Source of the DNA: Thamnaconus septentrionalis
Taxonomy: Eukaryota; Chordata; Actinopteri; Tetraodontiformes; Monacanthidae
Direction of reading: 5' to 3'
NCBI GenBank assembly: GCA_009823395.1
Contig: CM020516.1
Span: forward strand, 8,263,001-8,327,000
Length of the DNA stretch: 64,000 nt
Shown: in pieces, positions 46,927 to 58,200 of the stretch
How the letters are laid out: each line of letters opens with the position of its first letter
Numbering within the stretch: the first letter of the stretch is position 1
Made by a program: the position numbers and the translations under genes
The notes under the pieces: model-generated
Seen by the model: the letters and a program-made list of their open reading frames with translations, nothing else
Database searches by the model: none
What the model was told of the DNA's origin: nothing

Positions 46927-49227
46927 ATGACTGGCAGAGGGAGACCTCGCAAGAACAATCAGACTGGGGAAACGAAACAACCAACTTGCCCGAAAAAGCG
47001 AGAGGGATTATTACAACAGCCACAGGATGGTACCTTGAAGGAACAGAAACCAAATGAGATAAAACAGGAAATTAAAACTGCCGGCAAGCCACCAGTTCAG
47101 AGTTCAGGGGAGGATGAAATGATCAGGCAGCAAAAGACTGATCCAGGTAGCAAAAATGCTCCTGTACCAAGAACCAAAGTCAGAACCTCTGCAGACGGGG
47201 CAAAATCCACAACATCTGTGGAGGAAACGGCAAAGACAAAGACAAAGGCAACAACACAGATCAAGGATTCTCCAAAAAACACAAGAAGGAAGAGAAGCGG
47301 CAGAACAACACCAGATGTAGAATTACCTGAGGAACGAGGCTCACTGCCACTTGATGATATTGCTGACAATTCTCCGAAAATCACGAAAGCAAAGAAGAGT
47401 GGGGGCAAGGTAAAACAAGGAATGAAAGTAACTGTGAAAACAAAATCTGATTCACAGGTGCAAAAAGCTGAACGCCACATGGGCAAAGCCAAGCCAGAAA
47501 TACCAAAAGAACTCAAAATGGCTCCAGTGGAGGAAGAAGTGTTGCCTGACAAAACCAAGCTACCTGAAAGGTTTGCTGAAGGTGCAGCTGAGATGGTGCA
47601 AAAGGCAAATCAGGAGACTCCAAACGGCAGCATTGCACAAGGCGGCATTGATGGCAAACAAGGATTAGACTCTATTCTCCACAAAACTTTAGAAAAACAG
47701 AAGATTAGGAAGACTCAAAGATCAGAGGCGGCAAAAGTTGTCAATAATGTAGTAAATCAAATCGTCAACCATTTGAAAAGGAACAGCAAGTCTTTTGAAG
47801 GTGCAGAGCAACTAAATACTGGAAGTTACTATGAGAATCTGAAAGTAAGTATGTTGTATCACGCAAGAACTTCATTGTAAATCACGGGGTTTTACAATAA
47901 GGCTTTTTTGTGTACAGATTTCCAATCCAGATGAATTTGACGTCATGATTTCCTTTCCTGTTGACCGCGTGGAAGTTAAGCCATTTGGACAAACGGGAGC
48001 CTTTTATAGTGTGTCTTTAAAACGGGGAAATAGCCCACTGAAGAAGTTCCAGCTGGAGAATGACATTTTATCCGCCAGCCAGGTGCTCCAGGAATTCAGA
48101 GAAGAAGTAAAGAAAAGCATCAAGGGAATCACAGGTTGGTGTCATGATGACATTTTTCTTAGTTTGGGTGAAGTTATTCTGCTTGATCTCGTACTGGGAC
48201 TACAATGCGTTTGTGACACTGACAAGAGCAGGGATGATGAACAAAATGTTTTCCCCCTTCTGCCTCTATCAGGATGGAAGATGCAAAGAAAGAAGGCCAG
48301 GTGTCCCGCAGTGACTCTCACCACTGAGACACCGTTCAACATTTCAATGGATGTTGTCCTCAGTCTCAAGGTGAAATCAAGCTGGCCAGGTCTTACCAAG
48401 GAGGGCTTTCCGATACAGACGTGGCTGGGAGCCAAAGTAAAGCAGGACTGCAAGCGTCAGCCATATTATCTTGTGCCAAAGTATGAAGGCAGTGGTTCAG
48501 CACAGGAAGAGGGCATCTTCGCTCGGGGTGAGTTTGTATTTTGGAAGCACACACACATTACCTGCCATGTCGCATGTAGCTTTTCAACTTAATACTACAC
48601 GACTGAGTTTTGAGAATTTCAATTTTGGGGCTTCCACATCATTTTTACACTGACAAATAGTTGGGAAAAAAGTTGAAAATGAATTATTTGATTCACACAG
48701 ATACATGGCGACTCTCCTTCTCCAATATTGAGAAGGCCATTATGATGAATCATGGGTCAGAGAAGACGTGTTGTGAGGCTGGTGGAGTGCACTGCTGCAG
48801 GTTAGACTCATTTTCCATCATTCATCTACGTTATTGATTTAAAATAATTATATTTAAGAGCCTTAATTTTTTTTGTCTCTTATAATAATAATAAAGGAAG
48901 GACTGTCTGAAGCTCTTGAAGCACCTTCTACATCTGTTAAAGGAAGGAGACTCCACATTGGATAAATTCTGCTCATACCACGCCAAGACGACGCTCCTAC
49001 ATGCCTGCTGCTCCAGAAATCGGGACAGTGACTGGAGAGGCTCAGAACTGGGAAAATGTTTTAAGCAGTTACTTGAGGATTTTGTAGGCTATTTGGAAAG
49101 TGGTCAACTTTTTAACTTCTTTATTCCTACTCAGAACCTGCTCTATGGTATTGACCAGAGAAAACGCAGAAGCTTGGCACGTCAAATCAGGGAGGAGCAA
49201 GTCAAAGGCTTTCCTCTCTTTCAATGA
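46927..49227 (+). CDS. cgas: Cyclic GMP-AMP synthase (five exons)
   Basis: Exons: 46927-47844, 47918-48134, 48273-48527, 48701-48800 and 48897-49227; all phases agree; 606 residues. cGAS binds cytosolic or nuclear double-stranded DNA and makes 2'3'-cGAMP to activate STING. The nucleotidyltransferase core is intact: GS at 299-300, Glu312 and Asp314 in EFDVM, and the third Asp405 in ISMDVVL. The zinc thumb H-x5-CC-x6-C is complete (His481, Cys487, Cys488, Cys495). VKSSWP and WLGAKVK match human blocks. The N-terminal 280 residues are basic, Lys/Thr/Pro-rich and probably disordered, and are longer than the human tail. They begin MTGRGRPRKN, an AT-hook-like RGRP core. The start is the first ATG in frame (46927); the upstream extension would need TTG. 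It lies beside eef1a1 and slc17a5 in the same orientation as in human. Confidence 0.96.
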
Positions 49228-50601
49228 AATGTCTTCTTTTATGTTTATTTCAAAGCAACATAACCCATTTGTGTGATTTAGTGAAGAATGCATGATTATT
49301 TTTTGGTTTTCTGAGTTTTTTTTTTGAGATTCTTTAAATGAATTTCTCTTTTCATGTCCTATACCTTTTTAAACTAAAGTGAATCGAAACATGCAACAAA
49401 ACAATAAAAGTTTGACAGTTTTCAAAGTGACATATACAACAAAAAAGTAAGTTGTTTTCGTGTTAGGGTTAACCCTAACTCTTCTTCAATCCATGTAAGG
49501 TATATCTATTAGAATTTTCTATGTCCTAATACTCACCATTTTACACTGATAATTTGAATAAACATGTCTCAAAAACTGCAAATAATTATTATTATTTTGG
49601 TTATTTTGGTTTCTATTTCTAATACTTTGGAAAGAGGAGGAAGTATTGATATAGGTCAAGAATTATTCATATTATTTTCGTCTCCAGACTTTAATATTGG
49701 GATAATATTTGCTAACTTTGTCATTTTGGGTACCACATCACAAGGCAGAGAAAGATTCATATAAGAGTTTACATAATTTCCATGAAGCTATTGTTGATAT
49801 GTAGCTCCCTCTGGTGGACTGATGGTTTTAGAGAGATTTTCTCCTATCGAGTTAAAATAGTCATAAAATCTGTTTGCCAGGTCGACATCATTAAAATTCT
49901 TTCTGGCATGTTGCATGACTCTGGTGTCAGGAAGAACAGTATAGTTTCATGACCCCGGCTGAGGACCTCACCTTTCACTTTGGCTTTTTATGGTACCTCA
50001 TATATCTTTTTAGTAATGTCACTGAACAGTACTATAGGAAAGTGAACTGTAATCTCTGACAAAATTACACCTGAGTCAAAACAAGCATTGTGAATATTTG
50101 TGATGATATCGATGACCGACTTACTGGATTCTGTTTCTCTTGTGTTAAAGACGCACATTATATGTCGTGGTTGTCCAGCCCTCGAGAGGCCAAGCCCAAG
50201 GGACCAAGTTACAGCGGAAACGGACCCGTACCGAGCCGTATTGTGAAGCCGAAAAGCTCTTTTTTTGGAAACGTGCTGTGGAAGCTAGCTATGCTAGCCA
50301 AGGAGCCATGGAGTGATCAGGTATTGACTATTAATCCTGGTCGGAAAACCCCGCCCAATAGCAACTTGAGTGACGGCACAGTCCATCTGGTAATAGCAAA
50401 GGCAAAAGGAAAAGGCAATAACAAAATGGGAAACAAAACGAATGGAAATAGCCTTGTCATTGTTTCTACTTTTGTCTTTCACAATGACAAGAAATGGCAA
50501 AGACAAAATGGCAAATTGAAGACAAAATTTAGCTTCATATTTATGTATTTTGTTCATTTATTAATTTTTATATTTACGCAATTATTTCTTTACTCCGCAC
50601 T

Positions 50602-50633
<32 letters not shown>

Positions 50634-52243
50634 AAATTTTGGCACTCCTGTGATTTCATAGTAAATGCTGCAGCAAACAATATGTTTCTTTATTACATAA
50701 TTTTTCATCATTGCCCACATTAAACGTCATCTCTGGAGGGTGCTGTATTAAACAAAAATCAAAGATAAAGTAAAAACATCTAACAAAGTTTCAAAATAGA
50801 AATTCCGAAATTTCTATTTTGGATTTTTTTTTTCTGTTCACTACTGTAATTAGTGTGGGTGGGTAAAAAAAAATGTCCTGCTACTCCCATCAAGATTTTT
50901 TACTTTTGCCAAAAGATGAATAAGTACTTTGTGTGTGGCTAGATTGCATCAAAATCTTCCCACAAACATGTAATGCAACAGCCGGCTTATTTATCAAGCA
51001 GAAACATCAACAGTAACCTCATTTTGATTTCTTATTGTCTGGCTTAAGTCATGAAATTTTTGTTTTGTTTTGTTTTTTTGCTATCAGACACTGATGCATT
51101 TTATTGTGTCTCAAGCTTGCTGCTAATGCACTGCACAATTATATAATAAATGCTCAAAAACAAAAAGGTAAGACAAGGACAGAAACAATATTTTTTTTTT
51201 GCAAAATCAATGCATTTTTTATTTATTTGTTTTTTAAAATTTTTATGTTGAGATTTTTTTTTAAAGACGTCTAAAACAATTGTGGTGGCATCATTTGCTG
51301 CTGCTAGAGCCTCTAAAAGACCTTTAATAACCAAAGTGCTAGAATAGTTACATTTTCAATGGCTTCCACTCTGTTAGTAAGAATTGTACATCAAAAAATC
51401 TGCTCAGGTGAAAACACATAAACAAAATCTTGACAAAAAAAGTTGATAGTTCAAACCGTATCAAAGGATACTCTATCCCCTGATTAGCATAGTAGTATAC
51501 AGGGATGTGATATAGCACCCTACCTGGCTATATATAACCCCTCCCCCTAAGAAAAGATATAGTTTCAGTTTCAGTATACTGAGTCATGTCACCAGTAGAA
51601 CACCACACTTGAACTACATGGGCATCTAATGAAAATCGATAACGAGGATGATCCATACTGTTGTGCAAAGTAAAAAACAAAATTAAATGTTGCCAATGAG
51701 CTAATGGAAACACTGCTTTTCAGACACTGCATAAAATAGACTCTAAAAAGCCTAAAAAGATCACACAGTTTCAGAGGTAAACACAATTTATTTGATGCTT
51801 AAATAATTATTTGTGATGATCCAGTGTTGTTGTTTTTTTGTCATACAATATACTACTCTTGGGCTACAATCAAATAATGTCTTTATGTGTCCTTAATGTA
51901 GGTTTTTAAATTAATTAAATACTTCACAAAAAAGGAAAACAAATCCAAAATGAAAAATGCCCCAGTTTTCCTTAAACACCACAGCAGCTGTTAGAAAACC
52001 AAACTGACACACTGCTAAGATGATTACAGACAGTCTAACAGTGTACAGAGACTCCTACACCTTATAGCCAATACGCACAACACAGTTATAATTTTACAGC
52101 GAGCCAGCCTACTAGCATTTACATTCAGGTTATTTCATCCGTGTAGCAGAAGCTGCCCTCTTGTTTCACACAGACAGACTAGACGAGATCGCAAAAAAAA
52201 AAGTCTGAGAACTTTTTCATTTTTTTTTTTTTTTTTAAATCCA
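49228..52243. other. Noncoding interval after cgas
   Basis: Holds the cgas 3'UTR, with AATAAA at 49403-49408. A segment at about 50160-50400 has an open frame but resembles no family I know. T-rich tracts lie at 50594-50634 and elsewhere. No gene recognised. Confidence 0.45.
49403..49408 (+). terminator. cgas: Polyadenylation signal of cgas (AATAAA)
   Basis: AATAAA about 175 nt after the cgas stop codon. Confidence 0.55.
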
Positions 52244-52244
52244 T

Positions 52245-52693
52245 CCTCATCCGAACATGACAAAAGTCTTAATGGCGACCTCTTTCAGTGTAAAGTATAA
52301 AACGGGCGACAGATGGAAGGGCTATATGTGCACACAGATAAAGGGTTTCTCTATTTGTCATCTGAATACAGTGTCTGCAAACTTGTAAAAATTGTACTTA
52401 AAATAATGTGAACAGCATGCATGAAAATATGTGAACTCTGAAAGGCTGCGTTTTTTGCAGGATTAAATCCATTCCCACTCGAGGAATTTGTGAAATTTAA
52501 TTTTTTTTTTCCTGGAAATTTCCTTTTGTTCAAAATCAAACCAGATTTTTTTCATGTACAAACATTAAATCTGCTCTGGTAATTAATTATACAAGAACCT
52601 GTGAAGTTACACTCAGATCTTTAAAAGTGGACCTATTTCAATAAACCCTGAAAGCGTGTGAAAAAATTATTCTCTTCAGAGCTTTCTCACGAC
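52245..52693 (+). repeat. Right copy of 0.4 kb segment flanking the slc17a5-cgas block
   Basis: Direct duplicate of 34729-35138; the last 136 bp match without gaps apart from five substitutions. It lies about 2.6 kb beyond the ank3 stop on the ank3 3' side, so it may be within the ank3 3'UTR. Only the sequence match is seen directly. Confidence 0.8.
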
Positions 52694-55290
52694 TCATGTA
52701 CCCCCCTTTTAAAAGATTTTTTTTACACATTGTCATTTTATATACAGAAAAAAAGCTTTAGTGTTAGTTTAAGGTTTAAAAAGGAAGAAAAAAATCTTTA
52801 CATCCTGACAACAATGGGTTTAAGAAGAAGAAGAAAAAAGTATAAGGCGAGTGTTAAAGTTTGGGCCAGACGTGTTCCGTTTGATTTTCATGTCATTGTG
52901 TTGTCGACGCGTGCGGTCGAGCTCTTGTGCCATCTTGGATCACAGTTTGCACCTGTGTGGGTTCGCGGAAGGGAAGTCGTCTTTCCGTTTGTTGGCAACT
53001 GATGCCCCCCCCCTCCGAAGGGAGTTCTCGGCGTACCAGCGGCACGTATATGGTCTCACACAAAACACAGGAATCAACTCATTGTCCGCACGCTCCCCCC
53101 ACCCCACCCTCCCCGACCGACCCATTGGATTGAAAGGAGGTTTGGTTTCTTTTTGGGTATTTTTTTTTTTTTTTTTTTTTTTCATGCTCATGCATGGGTC
53201 CGCTCCTCTCACGCCGAAACCGGTGGTTTGTGAAGCAGATGGTTGTAGACTTGAACCGTTGTCGCCTGCAACTCCTCACACGGGAACTCTCCAGCCCTTT
53301 GAACGCCAGGAAAAGTCTATGTTTCTTCCTGTTTTTCTGGAGGAGACAAAACAGTGTTGATGGACGGGTATACACATCATTGCTTTCATCGTTATCGTTT
53401 TATTTTATTTTATTTATTTTTAATTAATTAGTATAATTTTCTTTCTCTTTGCACTATATTGTTGCTGTAATTCTGCAAATTTCCCCGATGTGGGATTATA
53501 CGAGTAAACACATTTATTAATGTATTGATGGGCACTATGTTAACCTTTTACCCATATATAAATCATAAATCAAGCCACATTTTACACACTGGACCTTTAA
53601 AAAAGAAAAAAAGAAAAAAGAATATATATGTATGTGTATATATATATATGTAAATATATTTATTTTATTGAATGCATTTCCTTTTATTAATTTTTTTTCC
53701 CTAACTTATGGATCAAAACATTGCATATGCACAAATGCCTACGGGGATTAACAGTCTGGCTAGCGACATAATAAACCCTCTTTAGATGCTCCAAAGTCAT
53801 TGTGAGTGGGGGATTTAGGGGACAAAAGCGTGCAGTGGAGGGCAGCAGCGGGCCAATAATGCTGAGGTGAGGACCGTCACCGTCACCTCAGTCCCTATTC
53901 AGACTGGCTCAGCTTAGAAATGTTGCCGGAGGATAAACCAACTCAGACATTCGTCAGCTTTTTGCCTTTTTATGTCACAGTCCAAATATCTGCGCAGGCA
54001 TTATGCTACTATTCTATTACTACACTTTCTTTTCTTTTTTTTTTCATGCTGACAGATCCACACAACACATTTTTAACTGAGGTGCAGAACTACAGCCTTG
54101 GAGCATAAAAAGTCAGCTCATGTGCTTCTGCTCTTTGATAGTGAAGTGTGTGTTTAAATCAACTTACTGTGTGATTGTTAGAACAATTTGCGAAAAACAC
54201 TCAACGTATGGCTCAAATAATAAGTGCACGTGTGCTGGACTCAAACACAGCCATCATACCTAGTAGTAACCGTCCCTATGAGAGGTGCTTTTTATCCCCT
54301 GACCGTCTGCTGTCATCTTTTCTCCGGCTGTTCCTTGATCCATCGCCCTGCAGGGGAAACAAAGCAAGAAGACAGAGACACACGTGAGGATGTTGCACAC
54401 CTTTTTAATGCTGAAGAAAAAAAAACAAGCTGGAAAGATGAAAACTTGGAACAGTAGTGTGAGGCAGAAGAGAACGAAAAATTACAAAGAAAACCCTTCA
54501 ACATACGACAGTAAAAGCAATCTGAAAGTTTAAATATTAGCAGCCAATGTAATTAGGAGGTAACAGCGCTCGCTCATCAAGGAAAGGACAAAAAAAAATC
54601 TGTTATGAAAAAAAAGAAGTAAGGGGCTGATTGTATTTTCAAAGCAAAGTCATTGTAGTCATGTTTGTTGACTAATCACTTTACTTAAAAAGAGCAGCCA
54701 AACCACGCAGTCAGGAGCGCCATCAGCACTCCTTTTATTATGCAAACACAATAGAAATCATGCCGAGTGAACACATGACAAGAATGCACTTTAGGCGCCT
54801 CTTCTGGGTCCAAGTTAGAGAAAACAAAGGCAGTTATCCCAAACCAGTTAATCCATAGTTAGTGAAAAACACAACAACACCACCACAACAACAACCCTAC
54901 TGATCAAATCAACTGTTGAACTTGAAGCTCCATTTAAATCATGGAGAAATAAAATTTAGAGGCCCCTTATTATGCAAAACTCACCAGCCTGAGTTCAGCC
55001 TCTACATGACCGTCTCGGAAATGACTAGATTTTTATCATAAGATTGTATATTCATTTCATTTCATTTCAACATTTTGCTTGCTTTAATCTTTGTAAAGTG
55101 TGTGCAAAAACATTCTGGTAGACAGACCTTTGTGATGTCACAAAGGGAAGTGGTCGAGTATCAGATCAGTGCAGCCTCAGTTTTAGAAGGAGGCTAATTT
55201 TTAAATCAATTTTGAAAATCTATGTTGATAATGATGAAAGTGCAGCTTCAAGCCAGCATGTTCTCTCAGCCATAGTTTCCCAGAGCAAAG
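52694..55290 (-). other. ank3: Probable ank3 3'UTR/downstream DNA
   Basis: Noncoding sequence following the ank3 stop on the minus strand. It includes a poly-T tract at 53160-53182 (poly-A on the minus strand), an inverted copy (about 53400-53520) of the repeat at 37770-37900, and TA-rich sequence near 53625-53660. The polyadenylation site was not established. Confidence 0.35.
53395..53520 (-). repeat. Inverted copy of the repeat at 37770-37900
   Basis: Reading the minus strand gives the same order: the ATCCCACATCGGGGAAATTT-type block, then a CAACAATATAGTGCAAAGAG block, then an A/T-rich tail. Probably the 3' end of a dispersed retroelement. Confidence 0.5.
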
Positions 55291-58200
55291 TCAAATGGCG
55301 TCATCATGCCAGCCCCGCCCCCCAGACCTGTCATCATGTGGCACAGGGCTAAACTGTTTTCGGTGCCGCGTGTCACTTCCGTGGTTCTCTGGTGTGGGGG
55401 TGGACACCCTCCGGATGACCTTTCTGATGACCTGTCCCACGCAGACAAAACGCAGAAAGACTTGATGGAGATTCCTTTGCTTCAAAGAAAATACCACCAT
55501 CCCAACAACGACAAACTTGCTGTGTGTTCGATTTATTTTCCAGGGTTGTACTTTACTTTTCTACTGATGAGGTTACCATCTTGGTCCAAGTAGTGTTCCT
55601 CTGTCATGGACTCGCCTGGGATATTCTTTGCTTCTTCCCCCTGCAAACGCTCGCCGTTAGCAAATTTGTAAAACACGACAGTCACCGCACTGCCACCGCA
55701 CCGCAAACAACGACCACTAGGGGGCTGCCCGAGTTGGAAAGAGGCTTGCAGCGCTGTTAGTCGTCACAGCCAAAAGATGAGAGTTAGAGTAGAAGGGTTA
55801 AGTTGGGGCAACAAGTCCAGTCTACTTTAAGATGACCTGGACGACTGAGAACCTCCACTGACACACTCAGTTTGTCCACAACACATGGAAGAGGAAGAAG
55901 AAGGAGAAGAGGGAGAGGAAGGAGAAGAAGGAAAAGAGGAAGAAGAAGAAAAAGAAAAGAAAAGAAAAGAGAAGAAGAAGAAGAAAAGAAAAGAAAAGAA
56001 AAGAAGAAGAAGAAGAAGAAGAAGAAGAAGAAGAAGAAGAAGAAGAACAACAACAACAACAACAACAACAACCACAAGAACACCAAGCCTGTCCAATCCA
56101 CCACAAAACCGAGGGGCTAAAACTACACCACACCAAGGCTCAGCTCAGCCCAGCTCCAGGCCCCGGCTGGCCGTTTGGTACCTTCAAAATAAGGCGACGC
56201 CTGAAGATTCTGGTGGTTACGGTCTGCTCTTCATCTGAACCGGAATCTACACTAACCCGCTGCTGAGGACGGGAGTGAAGGGTTGTTAGGCAAACACACG
56301 GGGAGGGGCGGTGGGGGACAGAGACACATTCGCAGGCACAAAAAAAAAAAAAAAAAAAAAAAAAAGACAGTTTGTTGATAATCCTCAAGAAGTTTAGCTC
56401 CACTGTATTAAAAATGAACAACGTTTCTCTGCAATAAAAAAAAAGTTATGCAGCTATGATTGGTAGTTCCTAAAAACTAATGAAGGAAATATTAGGGTCT
56501 AAAGGGCTTTTTATATTTCACTGGCCTGCAACATTACCTGGACTTTTTTCTCCGATACCAGCGCTCCCTTTTCCTTCCTGCTGTTCAACGATTCCGAGGA
56601 GCCGTCCTGAGGTGAGTGCCTGGAGCTGCTGCCGTTCTGTCGGGACCTCCCTGATTCTCCTCTCGACGAGGATGTGATGGACTCGGTGGAATTCTCTTGG
56701 CTGCAGGACAAAAACAAAACCAAAAAACAAATAACAATATTGCACATAAGTTTAAAGCAGATAAGCACTTAAAAAAAACAAAACAAAACACATAGTAGCA
56801 GTATGCTATTAATCAAGCAGTGCTTCTATACATTAGTTTAGGGCAGTCTGTTTAGGAAATTACTTTATACTGTACATATTTTTTTTTACCTTTCTCGCCT
56901 GTCAAGCAAGTCTGAGCTGACACTGCGGCCTGGCGTTGGTGGTTCCACGTTGACGCTTGACGAGTCGCTGTGCCAACCTACAAGTGAACACAGGTCTTTT
57001 TCTGTCTGTTCAGCCTGACCACGCATCTCTTCAACTGCAGCCTGGGCCTTCTCTCCGTCCTCCTTCTTCTCCTCTGAGCCTTCTTTAGTCTCCATCTCCT
57101 CCGTAAGGGATTTAGATGGTTCTCCTTTGACTTTTTCGTCCTCTTCCCCTTCCTCGTCCTCCTGACTGGATTCAGAATCAGTGTCGTGGCATTCCCTGAG
57201 AGCCTCCACCCAGGCCTGAGGAGAGAGCGCAGATCCAACCTGATCCTCAGCTACCTCGCCCCTTTCTGGCGTCCCACGAGTGTCTCTGTGACTGCCGGGC
57301 GACATCCCTTCTTCATCCTTTGACTGCAGCTCATCATCCACCCTGTCACTTCCAGGGTTCCCCTCTTCACTGCCCTCTTGGAGTGTTTGAACCTTAAATG
57401 ATTCATCGTACCCCTCTCTGGCAGTCTCTTCATCTTCCATCATCTCACCTTCTTCTATTCCTACCGCATCATGCTGCTCTCCTGATTGGCCCTGACCATC
57501 TCTCACTTCCTGCACCTCACCGCTTGTAACATCCGTCCCATCTTGAGAAAGGACAGGCTGCTTGTCGCCATTTTCCTTTTGAGCTCCCTCCTGCCCTGCA
57601 AAAGTGCCACTTCCTCCAGAGAGCTTGCAGCCATCTTTTGTAATCAACTCACATTTTCTCTCTACGTTTTCAATCAGGTCCTGCTCGACCCAGTCCACTA
57701 ACCCATTTCCCTGGGCCAACTCTGCTGCAACCATCTCCACGACCTCTAGATCCACCGCCACTTCCTGTCTACCCTCTACAAAACCGACATCCTCCTGCAC
57801 ACCATTCGGGGATTCTATCTGCGCTCCTCCTTCAGGGGATGAGGGCGTGACTGAGGACGCTGATGACAGCGAAGGGGACGACGTGGAGTAAGCCATCTCC
57901 ACATCCAGCTCGCACATGGTAGGAAGGGAGGGCGACCTGGCCTTGCGGCACGGCACCATCTCTTGGTAAGACCTGTCTTCCTCTTCGCTCAGAAGCAGCT
58001 CGTCGTTCAGGGCGATGTGAGGCTTCCTGACCTTGGCAGCAGCAGTGGGTTCAGGGAGTTCAAAGGCTGGGGCTGGCAGGGTGAGCTGGCAGGGTCTAGG
58101 GGGGCTCCTAGGGGCGCTGCTGTCTGGATCTCCACTAGCACAATCAAGCACTGGGACGGGGCAGGGGGCAGGGGATGAGGGTGGGATGTGGCTGGTACAG

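Noticed and set aside
47097..47558. 153-codon minus-strand frame opposite cgas exon 1
   Set aside because: Antisense of the Lys/Thr-rich cGAS tail; no splice context or homology.
50090..50635. 181-codon plus-strand frame after cgas
   Set aside because: No homology recognised, begins without splice context and ends in a poly-T tract; possibly a repeat fragment.
55784..56238. Glu/Lys-rich and Ser/Leu-rich frames
   Set aside because: Produced by the purine repeat within an ank3 intron.
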